Assembly: GCA_013112685.1 (NCBI GenBank)
Contig: JABFGC010000002.1
Coordinates: 1,250,902 to 1,314,901, forward strand
Direction of reading: 5' to 3'
Origin: Chloroflexota bacterium
Lineage (GTDB): Bacteria > Chloroflexota > Anaerolineae > Anaerolineales > Villigracilaceae
Length of the DNA stretch: 64,000 nucleotides
Part shown: in pieces, positions 10,037-19,725 of the stretch
Position numbering within the stretch: the stretch's first letter is position 1
How the letters are laid out: every line of letters starts with the position of its first letter
Position numbers and translations under genes: made by a program
The notes under the pieces: generated by a model
What the model was told of the DNA's origin: nothing
The model's database searches: none
Seen by the model: the letters and a program-made list of their open reading frames with translations, nothing else

Positions 10037-12633
10037 TTATACGGGCAGCCACACTTCGAATAATGATCCTTCGCCGGAGCGGCTGGAGACTTCGATGGCG
10101 CCGCCGTGATCGGCGACAATGCCATACGTGACGGAAAGCCCCAGCCCCGTGCCGCCGCGATCCCCTTTGGTGGTGAAGAACGGTTCGAAGATGCGCGCCT
10201 GGTCTGCGGGGGAAATGCCGACCCCGGAATCTTTGACAGCCATGACGACCCAGTTCCGGTTTTCGCGGCTGCCCTTGTGTGTGCCGACGCGCAGCTCCCC
10301 GCCTTTGGGCATGGCTTGCAGGGCGTTGTGAATCAAATTCAAAAGCACCTGTTTCATCTGGTTGGTGTCAATGGATACCCGTGGCAGGGACTCGTCCAAT
10401 TCAAGAGCGAGGTTGACGTTGCTGGTCTGGAGCAGGTGCCGCGTCAGGGCGATGACATCGTTGACGATTTCGTTCAGGTCGGCGCTGGTGCGCACGCGTT
10501 CGCCCTGGCGCGAGAAATCCAACAGGCGGCGGACGACCGAACTGGCGCGGCGCGCCTCCTGCAAGACCAGTTCCAACTCGGCGGTGCGGAGAATCGGCAG
10601 GGAAATCCTCCAACACCAGTTCGGAGAAACCGGTGACGGTGGTGAGCGGGTTGTTCAACTCGTGCGCCACGCCCGCCGCCATTTCACCGACCGCCGCAAG
10701 TTTGGCGGCTTGCAGGAGCCTGCTTTCGGCGGAGCGTTTGCGCCTCCATGCGGGCGTTCAATTCGATCTCGGTCTCGCGCAGTTGACGGATGGTCTGCCG
10801 CAGTTTCTGGTAGCGGTTGGCGCTGGAGATCACGGAGGCGAGAATGCCCGCCAGCGATTCCATGGCGATCAGGTCGTTGTGCGAGAACGCGCTGTGATCG
10901 CGGTTCTCCACGTCTATGATTCCCAGGATCTGTTCGCCGTCTTTGATGGCGACGCAAATCTCGGAGTGCGCCCCCCAGCCTTTGATGGGTTTGTACAACT
11001 TATCCTGCGCGGCGTCGTTTACCAGGACGCTTTCACCGGTGCGGGCGACGTGCCCGGTTACTCCGTCCGGCTTGATGAAGTCCTCGCCCAACAGCGCCTC
11101 CTTGACGACTTCGGATTGGGTACCGCCGATGCCTTGCACGGTGAATTTATCGTCGTCGTCCTTCAGCAGGACGACCGCCAGTTCGTACTTGAAGTACTGC
11201 GCCACCAGCTCCGCCGAAATGGAGGCGACCTCGCGTTTGTTGTTCAAGCCGATGACCTGCTGCACCACCTCGTGAATCAACCCCAGGCTGCGCGCCCTGC
11301 CTTCCGCCTCTTCGCGCAGGCGGGTGTATTCGATCAGCCCGGCGAGGTGACTGGCGATCACGACCATGAGGTGTTCGTCGTATTGATTGAACGCCTCCGC
11401 CTGCGGGCTTTCGATGATCAGCACACCCGTGACCTGTCCGCGGTATTTGAGCGGGACGATCATTTCCGAGCGCGCATTCGGGTGGACGCCAACGTGCCCT
11501 TCCCTGCCCGAATCCTTGAAGCGGCGGACGCGCCCGTCCTTGATGACAGGCTGAATGGGATGCCCCGACAACGTCATGCTGATGACGCTCAGTTTGCCCT
11601 CGAGCAGGCGGTAATCGCGCAGCACGCGCCCGTCGCTCGAACGCAGGAAGAGGGCGATCAACTCGGTGCCGAAGGCGCGCGCCAGCAGACCGAACACACG
11701 CCGCGCAATCTGGTCAAGGTTTTGGGCGGAGGAAACCGTAAGCACAAAATCGTTCAGCAAGCCGAGCCGCCGCAGATGGGCGGTCATCTCGGAGAACGTC
11801 ACCGCCATTTCGACGTACGGCGCGACGCGCACCGCCAGTTCGCGCAGTTGACCGCGCTCCGCCAGCGAAAATTCCTTTTGCCGCCAGATTGCCACTACGC
11901 CGATCAATCGCTGCCCGATGACCAGCGGCAGGCACATCCACATCGTCGTGCCGGATTTGAGCGAACCGTATGGGAGATGGTCCCAGTTGGGCTGCCCGCG
12001 GGTGATGACGACCTCGGAGAGGGAGCGGTTCACGCGTCGCAGGATCGGGTTCTCGTCAATTTGCAGGGAAGCGCCTTTGGCTTTCGGCAGGTTCCAATCC
12101 GCCTGAATGTCCAGCGAGTCGCCGCGCCGGATCGCCAGCCACGCTCCCTGAAACGATACCGCCTGCACGAACCCGCCCAGGACCTTATCCGGGGCGAGGG
12201 GCAGGTCGAAGGGCAGACCCGATTGAAGGTCCGGCAGGAACGTTTGGCTCGAAGAGTTGGAACGCCCGGCAAGCAGGGAAGCGGTCAATTTCCAGATCCG
12301 CTGTGCGGTCGGGGTTTGTTCATCCGCTCCCACCAAAACCACTTGCGAAGTCCCGCCGACGGGAAAGGCGAAGAAGCGCGCCGTCCCCAGGGTTTTGTTT
12401 GCCGGGATTGTCGTGGAGCGGGAATATCCCCCGCTCAGCGAACCGCACAGCCAGGCGTCAATGGCAAGCATCCCCATCACGCCCATCAACTCGTTCTGCG
12501 CGGCTTTGTTCAATCGATAGACGGAATGAATCAGCCAGACTCCGCCCACGCGCTCCGCGAGGACAGCCCAGGCCGCATTGGTCAATTGCGCCGCATCCTT
12601 GAGGTGGGATTCAATGCCTGTCTCGGTTTGCAT
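10037..12633 (-). CDS. Multi-GAF sensor histidine kinase, frameshifted
   Basis: About 864 residues after removing extra bases near 10738 and 10581. An N-terminal region of about 200 residues without a clear family match is followed by three GAF-like segments. These end with RLIGVVAIWRQKEFS, QVTGVLIIESP and QILGIIDVENRD respectively. HisKA follows, with His in AAGVAHELNNPLTTV. The HATPase has LLNLIHNALQAMP, DSGVGIS and GGTGLGLS. There are no obvious membrane helices. It is the first gene of a three-gene minus-strand operon and presumably senses a small ligand through its GAF domains. The breaks fall in the kinase core, where the family requires continuity, so they are probably sequencing errors. 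Confidence 0.88.
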
Positions 12634-12647
12634 GATGTGTGAATGGA

Positions 12648-12675
12648 ATTATACCGCCCCGCGTTCTTCCGGCAA
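12648..12675 (-). promoter_or_regulatory. Promoter of the kinase-kinase-regulator operon
   Basis: On the minus strand, TATAAT lies at 12653-12648, about 14 bp before the ATG at 12633. TTGCCG lies 16 bp upstream of it (12675-12670), a plausible -35. The untranslated leader would be very short. Confidence 0.5.
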
Positions 12676-12887
12676 CAATGGAGAACAATCAATGAAAAAG
12701 TTCCAAACAAAGCAGTCTGTACGCGTGTGCCCTTTTTCCATTCAACTACATAATTACGGGGTATAGCGCAAAAGTATCGGTAACTCTTCGTTGAGCGCTC
12801 CCTGCGCCGGGGACGGCGGCTGGAGCATAAAATTGCCGTTTGTTATTTACAACAAGTGTGGGTACAGAATATTTCTTCGGCACCTCA

Positions 12888-13020
12888 CAGTTCTCCCTTG
12901 AACACCCACTCCCGATGGTCGCAACACGGACAGCAGCAACGCATCCAATTCCTCTTGCGTCTGGGACTGCAATATCACCCCCTTGTGGGGCTCCCGCAAC
13001 GCATTGACCTTCTCGTCACC
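12888..13020 (-). pseudogene. hsdS 3'-end remnant, copy A
   Basis: Minus-strand translation shows EKVNALRE, QSQTQEELDALL and, in a shifted frame, FKGEL then stop. This is the usual C-terminal tail of a type I specificity subunit. An insertion separates ALRE from LQSQ. It is the first of six same-orientation copies between 12.9 and 15.6 kb. No target-recognition domain is attached. The 250 bp before it (12634-12887) hold nothing I can identify. Confidence 0.65.
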
Positions 13021-13055
13021 AGACCTGACAGGTTTCATCGTGGATCGAGTCCTTT

Positions 13056-13142
13056 ATAACCCACGCACGGACAAAGGCGCGAGTCGATCAAGGCTCTGCG
13101 GAAATGTCGCCACGGCGCCACGCGACGCCTGTCAGGTCTTTT
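13056..13142. repeat. 87-bp direct repeat, copy 1
   Basis: Almost identical to 15116-15202. Both contain GGCGCGAGTCGATCAAGG and end CTGTCAGGTCTTTT immediately or almost immediately before an hsdS-tail copy. The block was evidently duplicated together with the tail. Confidence 0.75.
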
Positions 13143-13150
13143 ACTTCTCA

Positions 13151-13264
13151 TCACAACTCTCCCTTAAACGCCCACTCCCGATGGTCACAACACAGACGGC
13201 AGCAATGCATCCAATTCCTCTTGCGTCGCGGAGTGTACCTCCCGCAACGCATTGACCTTCGCCA
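13151..13264 (-). pseudogene. hsdS 3'-end remnant, copy B
   Basis: Carries the same end as the other copies: the complement of TCACAACTCTCCCTTAAACG encodes FKGEL-stop, and upstream sequence encodes QEELDAL and KVNALRE. It is too short to be functional and has no recognition domain. Confidence 0.65.
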
Positions 13265-13266
13265 CG

Positions 13267-13360
13267 CCCAAAGACCATCCACGAATATACAACGAATGCA
13301 CGAATACTCTGTCATCCATTCGAGCATTCGTGAAAGGTTTTATTCGTGGACGGTTTCTCA
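13267..13360. repeat. Direct repeat with internal ATTCGTG inversions, copy 1
   Basis: Contains CCATCCACGAATATACAACG and, further on, TTTTATTCGTGGACGG. These halves are partly complementary (CCACGAAT with ATTCGTGG). A second copy lies at 15304-15401. Each copy sits between two hsdS-tail copies. Confidence 0.65.
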
Positions 13361-13643
13361 TCACAACTCTCCCTTAAACGCCCTATCCCGATGGTCACAA
13401 CACAGACGGCAGCAAAGCATCCAATTCCTCTTGCGTCGCGGACTGCAACTCCCGCAACGCATTAACCTTCGCCTGCCGCAGGTCCCCGAATCGGAGCGAA
13501 GGGGGCAACCCATCCAGATAAGCGACAATGCGCCGCTGTTCGTCAGCCTTAATTGGTATATCAAGAAGTTTCATTGCAAGCCGATTTACAAGCACCATGT
13601 CTTTAATCAAAAACTGCCTCTTTGATGCGAGAGGCAGTTGCAA
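13361..13643 (-). pseudogene. hsdS 3'-end remnant, copy C (longest)
   Basis: The longest tail copy, about 90 codons. It reads VLVNRLAMKLLDIPIKADEQ, then RRIVAYLDGL, an insert PPSLRFGDLR, QAKVNALRELQSATQEELDA and finally FKGEL-stop. This is the conserved C-terminal helix and end of a HsdS subunit. The frame is broken just before the terminal motif. No ATG-linked recognition domain is present upstream, where the HicB gene begins. Confidence 0.7.
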
Positions 13644-13651
13644 GATTTTGT

Positions 13652-14008
13652 TTAACTCGATTGGGCTAATAAAACATAATCGTCTTGATAGTTTTCATTT
13701 TGTTTTTGAAATTTTTTACCTTGGGCAACAAATGTAAAAACACCTTGATTAGAGGTGCCAAGAGTCGAGTTCACTTTTGTTGGTTCAGGAACAGGTAATC
13801 CATCTTCGAGAAGGCTCTCAACAAAATCCACCATCGCTGATTGTAGATCGGCAATGGCTTCGTCACGAGTTGCGCCTTGCCCGAAACATCCATCCATTTC
13901 AAGAACGCGGGAAAAATAAATCGGCTGGTCGTCTGTTGTTTCTTCAACGGAAGTCATAATTAAATAGGGACGCTTTGCCAATTCTTCGGCTTTTGAGCGT
14001 GTGTCCAT
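13652..14008 (-). CDS. hicB: HicB-family antitoxin
   Basis: 118 residues. The central part (YFSRVLEMDGCFGQGATRDEAIADLQSAMVDFVESLLEDG) is the partial RNase H-like HicB fold: an ExxGCxxxG-like strand followed by a helix that ends before a Pro-rich stretch. It lies 2 bp after a HicA-like gene on the same strand, the normal toxin-antitoxin arrangement. HicB neutralises HicA and may repress the operon. No separate DNA-binding helix is obvious at the C-terminus, which is Gln/Asn-rich. The module is embedded between hsdS-tail copies, in AT-richer DNA than the neighbouring core genes. Confidence 0.8.
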   Translation of the reverse strand: MDTRSKAEELAKRPYLIMTSVEETTDDQPIYFSRVLEMDGCFGQGATRDEAIADLQSAMVDFVESLLEDGLPVPEPTKVNSTLGTSNQGVFTFVAQGKKFQKQNENYQDDYVLLAQSS

Positions 14009-14010
14009 GG

Positions 14011-14271
14011 TTAGCCTTCGCTTTCTTTTTGGAGTTCCAATAATCTGTCAATTAATTTTACCGCAAATTCCACGTATCCCTTGGCTAATTCACGATGGCG
14101 GGGGAGAGTCGCCCGTAATTGCGGAAAACCAGGGTGTTTGACAATATCGTGACTCCCGCCATGCGAAATGACAAAACCAAATCCTTGATATAGCTTATCA
14201 AGGTCAGCCCGTTTCCAATTTGATTTGGAGTTCCTCATTTGCTCCAAAAGTTTTTCGGCTTTGGAAGGCAT
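14011..14271 (-). CDS. hicA: HicA-family mRNA interferase toxin
   Basis: 86 residues. The segment LYQGFGFVISHGGSHDIVKHPG matches the HicA double-stranded RNA-binding fold, with the catalytic His in GSHDI. ATLPRHRELAKGYVEFAVKLI is the second half. The family cleaves mRNA when free of HicB. The gene precedes hicB by 2 bp and follows the DUF6941-like gene by 5 bp, so all three form one transcript. Confidence 0.85.
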   Translation of the reverse strand: MPSKAEKLLEQMRNSKSNWKRADLDKLYQGFGFVISHGGSHDIVKHPGFPQLRATLPRHRELAKGYVEFAVKLIDRLLELQKESEG

Positions 14272-14276
14272 AGGAG

Positions 14277-14693
14277 CTACTCCGCGGCAAGTCTGGGTGC
14301 TTCCAATTGATTTACATACAGGCTTAATTCACCTCTATGGTCTTTATCAACAAGGATAACAAACTGATAGGCACCAGGTTTAGGGAAAACCACATCCTTC
14401 AATTCAAGAATTATGTTCACTTCTGGTTTTCTTCCGCGTTCGCCCTTTGGCACTTGAAATTGTCCCGAAATGTCCATAATTTGGCTGCCGTCATCATCCA
14501 GAAGTATAACTGTAAAATTCCGATTTTGACCATACTCGCCAAGTTCGGCGCCCAATTTTGCGACAAGATGCATGGAAGAGTGGCGGGCTGGAAAATTATT
14601 GGCGTAAATATCATTGAATATGCCCATCACATTGAGTTTTCCTTCCCGCGTGATGTTTGCATAATCTGCGACGAGAAATAATAACGGTCTCAT
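14277..14693 (-). CDS. DUF6941-like protein of unknown function
   Basis: 138 residues. The opening FLVADYANITREGKLNVMGIF followed by alternating beta segments (NFTVILLDDDG, PGAYQFVILVDKDHRGEL) resembles the DUF6941 family as I remember it. There is no signal peptide and no membrane helix. It is first in an operon with hicA and hicB and has a good ribosome-binding site (AAAGGAGA). A role as accessory or cargo of the toxin-antitoxin module is possible but unproven. Confidence 0.6.
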   Translation of the reverse strand: MRPLLFLVADYANITREGKLNVMGIFNDIYANNFPARHSSMHLVAKLGAELGEYGQNRNFTVILLDDDGSQIMDISGQFQVPKGERGRKPEVNIILELKDVVFPKPGAYQFVILVDKDHRGELSLYVNQLEAPRLAAE

Positions 14694-14710
14694 GTTTTCT
14701 CCTTTTGGTC

Positions 14711-14716
14711 ATTATA
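14711..14716 (-). promoter_or_regulatory. -10 element for the hicAB transcript
   Basis: On the minus strand, TATAAT is followed by GACCAAAAGGAGAAAACATG, so the start codon is 17 bp downstream with a clear ribosome-binding site. No convincing -35 is visible. Confidence 0.5.
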
Positions 14717-14739
14717 AACGAGAGTTCGGGAAGAACAGA

Positions 14740-14868
14740 TCACAACTCTCCCTTAAACGCCCACTCCCGATGGTCGCAACACAGACGGCAACAAAGCATC
14801 CAATTCCTCTTGCGTCGCGGACTGCAACCACCCAAAAGCATGGGCAGTCAACACATTGACCTTCGCAA
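14740..14868 (-). pseudogene. hsdS 3'-end remnant, copy D
   Basis: Same tail as the other copies (FKGEL-stop, QEELDAL, KVN), with an insertion that interrupts the ALREL helix. It lies directly upstream of the hicAB promoter. The sequence 14869-15115 behind it shows no gene, only a partial GACCTGACA motif. Confidence 0.65.
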
Positions 14869-15115
14869 CACTAGACCTGACACCTATTTTTTGCCCAAAT
14901 TGGGCTACAAGTCATCCAAGAGCCGTAAAAATCGGCGCACACACGGCATGGATTCCATGTTCAAGCCTCGGAAAACCCAGGAAAAATCCGTGCAAATCCG
15001 AGAAATCCGTCAAATCCGTGTCCAAAAAGGGTTTCGATGAGCCGACCTCGCGATGACTTGTAGGGTATTTTGCACAAAATTTAGGTGACAGGTTTTATTG
15101 TGACGCGAGTCAACC

Positions 15116-15202
15116 ATAACCCATGCACGGATAAAGGCGCGAGTCGATCAAGGCTCTGCGGAAATGTCGCCACGGCGCCACGCGACGCCTGTCAGGTCTT
15201 TT
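15116..15202. repeat. 87-bp direct repeat, copy 2
   Basis: Second copy of the block at 13056-13142, with only two or three differences. It again runs straight into an hsdS-tail copy. Confidence 0.75.
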
Positions 15203-15306
15203 CATAACTCTCCCTTAAACGCTCTGTCCAACACGGACGGTAGCAAAGCATCCAATTCCTCTTGCGCTTGGGACTGCAATCCCAGCAACGCATTGACCTT
15301 CGCACC
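15202..15306 (-). pseudogene. hsdS 3'-end remnant, copy E
   Basis: Encodes AKVNALLGLQSQAQEELDAL and then DRAFKGEL-stop, the best-preserved terminal motif of the array. It is only about 35 codons long. Confidence 0.65.
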
Positions 15307-15401
15307 CAAAGACCATCCACGAATGGACAACGAATGTACGAATATGCCGCCATCCATTCGCTTATTCGTGAAAGGCTTTATTCGTGGACGGTTTCTCATC
15401 A
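15304..15401. repeat. Direct repeat with internal ATTCGTG inversions, copy 2
   Basis: Matches 13267-13360, including CCATCCACGAAT, CATTCGTGAAAGG-like and ATTCGTGGACGGTTTCTCAT. It lies between tail copies E and F exactly as copy 1 lies between B and C. Confidence 0.65.
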
Positions 15402-15590
15402 TCACAACTCTCCCTTAAACGCCCACTCCCGATGGTCGCAACACGGACGGCATCAACGCATCCAATTCCTCTTGACTTTGGGACTGCATCTCCCGCAACG
15501 CATTGACCTTCGCCTGCCGCAGGTCCCCGAAGCGGAGCGAAGGGGGCAACCCATCCAGATAAGCGACAATGCGCCGCTGTTCGTCAAGAG
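15402..15590 (-). pseudogene. hsdS 3'-end remnant, copy F
   Basis: Encodes DEQRRIVAYLDGLPPSLRFG, DLRQAKVNALREMQSQSQEE and the tail. It shares the PPSLRFGDLR insert with copy C, so C and F derive from one another or from a common source. Confidence 0.65.
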
Positions 15591-15949
15591 TTATCCCAAA
15601 ATATGACATACGATATCTGCAAAGATAAAGAAAAAACAATTAGAAATGCCCAAAACCGGGCTAACAAAAGCCATCTTGTCATTTTCCCAAGTTTATAAGC
15701 ATCTTCTTTCATTTCATTCCGCATTTTCTTTGTGTCACTATTAGCAATGAAAGGTGGCTCTTCCATTTTCCAGCGAAGCCTATCAGCAGTTAGCGTAAAA
15801 TCCCCTAACCGATTCCAAGCAAGCCAACATCCTAGCAACTCCTCCCCGCTCATGGACTGCATGACGATGCCACCGTCCGCCTCAAAAGCGGGTGGAATTT
15901 TCTTATAAAAATGCGCAGGGTACCTTCGTTTGACATGGGACAGCCCCAT
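15584..15949 (-). CDS. Hypothetical protein with a C-terminal membrane helix
   Basis: About 121 residues from ATG 15949, the most upstream start compatible with the trmFO promoter on the other strand; ATG 15856 (MQSMSGEE) is an alternative. I do not recognise a family. The C-terminus holds one long hydrophobic helix (WLLLARFWAFLIVFSLSLQI) after a charged stretch (KKMRNEMKEDAYKLGKM). The stop codon lies inside the outer edge of hsdS-tail copy F, so the gene may have been truncated by that element. The base composition is AT-richer than that of the core genes. Confidence 0.4.
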   Translation of the reverse strand: MGLSHVKRRYPAHFYKKIPPAFEADGGIVMQSMSGEELLGCWLAWNRLGDFTLTADRLRWKMEEPPFIANSDTKKMRNEMKEDAYKLGKMTRWLLLARFWAFLIVFSLSLQISYVIFWDNS

Positions 15950-16007
15950 TTCTCCAAGTATACCCGACCCAACTGCTAATCTCCAGTCTCCTATCTCTCC
16001 CAACTGG

Positions 16008-16013
16008 TAAAAT
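16008..16013 (+). promoter_or_regulatory. -10 element of trmFO, near-leaderless
   Basis: TAAAAT followed by nine bases and the ATG. Transcription would begin within about three bases of the start codon, and no ribosome-binding site is visible. Confidence 0.45.
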
Positions 16014-16022
16014 AGCCCCCAC

Positions 16023-17362
16023 ATGACTGACATTATTGTTATCGGCGGCGGCTTGGCGGGCAGCGAAGCAGCCTGGCAGATCGCCCAACACGGTTTGAAG
16101 GTAAAACTTTACGAGATGCGCCCGTCCACGCCGACCGGCGCGCACGTCAGCGGCGACTTGGGGGAACTGGTCTGCTCCAATTCGCTCGGCTCGAACCTGC
16201 CCGACCGCGCTTCGGGCGTGCTGAAAAGCGAACTCCGCCGCCTGAACTCGATGTTGTTGGAATGCGCCGAAGCGACCACGCTCCCGGCGGGCGCCGCGCT
16301 GGCAGTGGACCGCGAAGCCTTTGCGCGCCTCATCACCGAACGGATAGCGGGTCACCCAAACATCGAGTTGGTGCGCGCGGAGGTGAAGGAAATCCCCGTT
16401 TCGCCGGTCGTCGTCGCCAGCGGACCGCTCACCTCGGAGAGCCTCTCCAAGTCCATTGCAGCATTGAGCGGCGAAGACCATCTCTTTTTCTTCGACGCCA
16501 TCTCGCCCATCGTCCGCGCGGATTCCATCAATATGAACATCGCCTTTCGCGCCTCGCGCTATGACAAGGGCGAACAGGATGAAGGCGATTACATCAACTG
16601 TCCCTTCACGAAGGAACAATATTACGAGTTTGTCAACGCGCTGAGAACCGCCGAACGCATCGAACTGCGTTCGTTCGAGGAGGCGATTCAAACCGGCGTG
16701 AAGGCGGGTCACTTTTTTGAAGGCTGCCTGCCGGTGGAGATCATCGCCGCGCGCGGCGGCGACTCGCTGGCGTTTGGTCCCATGCGTCCGGTCGGTTTGC
16801 GCGACCCGCACACCGGCAAACGCCCGTATGCGGTCGTCCAGTTCGGCAGGATAATTTGGCGGGCAGTTTATACAACATCGTCGGCTTTCAAACCAACCTG
16901 AAATTTCCCGAACAGCGCCGCGTCCTGCGCATGATCCCCGGACTCGAAAACGCCGAGTTCGAGCGCTACGGTCAGATGCACCGCAACACTTTCATTGTCT
17001 CGCCCAAACTCCTGCGCCCAACCCTGCAACATACCAGCCGCGACGACCTTTTCTTCGCAGGTCAGATCACGGGCGTGGAGGGCTACATGGGCAACATCGC
17101 CACCGGTCTGCTGGCGGGCGTCAACATGGCGCGCCTGCTCATGGGCAAGCCGCTTTACACGCTCCCGTGCGAGACCATGCTCGGCGCGCTCTGCCATTAC
17201 GTCACTCATGCGGATTTGAAAGACTTCCAGCCGATGAAAGCCAACTTCGGCATCCTGCCGGAAATGCAGCACGACAAAAAAATCGGCAAGCGCGAAAAAG
17301 GACAGATGCACGCCGAACGCGCCGCGCGGGCGCTGGAAAATTATCTTCAAGAGAACCCATGA
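16023..17362 (+). CDS. trmFO: Methylenetetrahydrofolate-tRNA-(uracil-5-)-methyltransferase TrmFO
   Basis: About 446 residues with one base missing near 16845. The N-terminus is the FAD-binding motif [13 protein letters not shown], followed by LYEMRP and [10 protein letters not shown], hallmarks of TrmFO/Gid. [29 protein letters not shown] and the C-terminal [16 protein letters not shown] also match. The enzyme methylates uridine-54 of tRNA using methylene-THF and FADH2. The restored junction reads [19 protein letters not shown], as expected. Its stop overlaps the start of the peptidase gene (ATGA), so the two are coupled. Confidence 0.95.
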
Positions 17363-18333
17363 CCAGACGCAATTCCGTCATCTACCTGTCCTTGATCTTT
17401 GCCCTGCTGATTTTTGTCGTGGGATGGTACGCCGCCTCTTTTCTGACCCACGAGCCTGATCCCGTTTCCTTCGACGGAATCCAAGCCTACAGCGACGCGC
17501 AGACGCAGGTCGCTTTCGGGGCGCGGACGCCCGGGTCGGTGGGACATGCCCAGGTCCGCGAATGGATGCGCGCGGAGTTGGAATCCGCCGGATGGACGGT
17601 GGAAGTCCACGAGTCGATCCGGCTCGGTCATCCCATTTACAACGTCATCGCAAAACGCGGCGACGAACCTCCCCAAATCATCCTCGGCGCGCATTACGAT
17701 ACGCGCTTCATCGCGGATAAGGACCCCGACCCCGCCAAACAAAGCGAACCCGTGCCGGGCGCAAATGACGGCGCTTCGGGCGTGGCGGTCTTGCTCGAAC
17801 TGGCGCGCTCCCTGCCCAAAGAGACAGTTCCCGTCTGGCTTGTCTTCTTCGACGCGGAGGATAACGGGCGCACCGAAGGCTGGGATTGGATCATGGGTTC
17901 GCGCGCTTTTGTGGAGGAAATTCCCGTCCGCCCGCGCGCCGTGGTCATCGTGGACATGGTCGGCGATGCGGATTTGAACATCCATTACGAAAGAAATTCC
18001 GACCCCGCCATCCGCGCGGAAATTTGGAAGATCGCCGAAAGCCTCGGCTACGGGGACGTATTCATCCCGACCGAAAAGCACAGCATGTTGGACGATCACA
18101 CGCCGTTCCTCGAAGCAGACATCCCTGCCGTGGACATTATTGACTTCGACTATCCCTACTGGCATACCACACAGGATACGCCCGACAAGGTCTCGCCGGA
18201 AAGCCTGCATGCCGTCGGCGATACGCTCTGGCACTGGGTTGTGGCGCAGAGTCCGCGTACCGTGATACGAAACGATCAACCGCCACCCCATTCTGGGGGA
18301 TTAGCGTGCAAAGAACGCCAAGAAAAACATTAA
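17359..18333 (+). CDS. Membrane-anchored M28-family zinc peptidase / glutaminyl cyclase-like
   Basis: 324 residues. An N-terminal helix ([20 protein letters not shown]) should anchor or export it. The catalytic domain shows M28 metal ligands in order: GAHYDTR (His), GANDGASG (Asp), FFDAEDNG (Glu pair) and a late His in YWHTTQDT. The segment [21 protein letters not shown] resembles glutaminyl-peptide cyclotransferases, a subgroup of M28. It may therefore be a cyclase rather than a peptidase. It overlaps trmFO by 4 bp. The C-terminal tail after VVAQSPR has no family match and seems to run into a GCCAAGAAAAA-type repeat. Confidence 0.85.
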   Translation: MTRRNSVIYLSLIFALLIFVVGWYAASFLTHEPDPVSFDGIQAYSDAQTQVAFGARTPGSVGHAQVREWMRAELESAGWTVEVHESIRLGHPIYNVIAKRGDEPPQIILGAHYDTRFIADKDPDPAKQSEPVPGANDGASGVAVLLELARSLPKETVPVWLVFFDAEDNGRTEGWDWIMGSRAFVEEIPVRPRAVVIVDMVGDADLNIHYERNSDPAIRAEIWKIAESLGYGDVFIPTEKHSMLDDHTPFLEADIPAVDIIDFDYPYWHTTQDTPDKVSPESLHAVGDTLWHWVVAQSPRTVIRNDQPPPHSGGLACKERQEKH

Positions 18334-18450
18334 ATCTTCGCGGTCTTCGCAGTGAACCTCTTTGGTTTCGGCTCGTCCATGTCAGGGTCCTGGCAAATCT
18401 ATTCCAAAAACCTATGGTCAAAAGAGTAGACTCGGCGTAAACTTAAACCA

Positions 18451-19725
18451 ATGGGATTACAGGCGTCGCTGAAGAAGATCCGCGCTCCCTGGATGGAGCG
18501 CATCGCCCGCGAACTGGCAAGCGGGGAAAACGTGCGCGCCGGTTTCACGGAGCAATTGGAGCGTTTCTACGAACTGCTCGAACAGACCATCGTCACCGGC
18601 GAGACCGCCTGGCTCGATCCCATCCTGTACGACTGGGGGCGCTCCCCCACCGAGACCAACCTCGAGCAGGCGGATTACTACGTCTCCTTCGTCATCAACC
18701 GCATGATCGCCCTCACCATCGAGATTGCGCGCGACCACTTGACGAAAAAGGACGCACTCGAACTGCTTGCGGCGGTCATTCCCATCCTTGCGCACAGCCT
18801 GAGCGTCGTCATCCGCTACGAGATGGAAACGCGCGTGGCGCACATCTCGAGCGAACTGGGCAAGGTGCAGGACAAACTGAAACTGCTCGACCGCAACAAA
18901 TCGAACTTCATCTCCGTCGCCGCGCACGAACTGAAGACGCCGCTCACGCTGATCGAAGGTTACACCTCGATGATGACCGACCAGGCCGCCGGGGCGGAGC
19001 AGGACCTGATGAAGAATTATCTCGAGGGCGTAAACCTCGGCATCCAGCGGCTGCGGCAGATCATTGACGACATGATTGACGTTTCGCTGATTGACAACGA
19101 CCTGCTGACCCTGACCATCCAGCCGTTGTGGATTAGTCACCTGTTGAACCTGCTTCAAAATGAATTCAAGAAGACCATCGCGGACCGCAAACAGACCCTG
19201 ATCGTTCATCCTTTCGAGGGCAGCGACCTGATGATCTACGGCGATGTGGGACGCCTGTACCAGGCGCTGCACAACGTGGTTTCCAACGCCGTCAAATACA
19301 CGCCCGATCAAGGCACCATCACCATCAGCGGGCGGCTGCTGCCCGGCTTCATCGAGGTCACCGTGACGGATACGGGCATCGGCATCTCCCCCGAAAACCA
19401 AACGTTGATCTTCGACAAATTCGGTCAGTTGGGCAGAAGCGATCTGCATTCCAGCGGCAAGACCAAGTTCAAGGGAGGCGGTCCCGGCTTGGGACTCTCC
19501 ATCGCGCGCGGCATCCTCGAAGCGCACGGCGGCACGATCTGGGTTGAATCTGAAGGCTATGACGAAGTAAAATTACCCGGCTCGACCTTTCACATCCTGG
19601 TGCCTACGCGCACCGAACCCAATGACCCGATCATGACCAAGTTCTTTGGTCAATTCGACCAATCCACTACAGAAACGGACTCCAGTGGCAAAGAAGATCC
19701 CCCATCCAACAGCCCCCCCGCGTGA
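18451..19725 (+). CDS. Sensor histidine kinase
   Basis: 424 residues. A helical N-terminal region of about 120 residues without an identified domain precedes HisKA (His in [16 protein letters not shown]). The HATPase has [20 protein letters not shown] and [13 protein letters not shown]. No membrane helix is present. TAAACT lies seven bases before ATG 18451, so the mRNA may be leaderless. The last 41 bp overlap hflX. No response regulator is adjacent. The N-terminal region may sense an internal signal or bind a partner. Confidence 0.88.
   Translation: MGLQASLKKIRAPWMERIARELASGENVRAGFTEQLERFYELLEQTIVTGETAWLDPILYDWGRSPTETNLEQADYYVSFVINRMIALTIEIARDHLTKKDALELLAAVIPILAHSLSVVIRYEMETRVAHISSELGKVQDKLKLLDRNKSNFISVAAHELKTPLTLIEGYTSMMTDQAAGAEQDLMKNYLEGVNLGIQRLRQIIDDMIDVSLIDNDLLTLTIQPLWISHLLNLLQNEFKKTIADRKQTLIVHPFEGSDLMIYGDVGRLYQALHNVVSNAVKYTPDQGTITISGRLLPGFIEVTVTDTGIGISPENQTLIFDKFGQLGRSDLHSSGKTKFKGGGPGLGLSIARGILEAHGGTIWVESEGYDEVKLPGSTFHILVPTRTEPNDPIMTKFFGQFDQSTTETDSSGKEDPPSNSPPA

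Noticed and set aside
8456..10063. A 535-codon plus-strand frame opposite the receiver-GAF-kinase
   Set aside because: Codon structure on the minus strand explains it. The plus frame has no known domain, while the minus frame has complete kinase and receiver motifs.
12888..15590. The hsdS-tail array as a CRISPR array
   Set aside because: The repeats are over 100 bp, vary in length and encode a protein tail. There are no short regular spacers and no cas genes.
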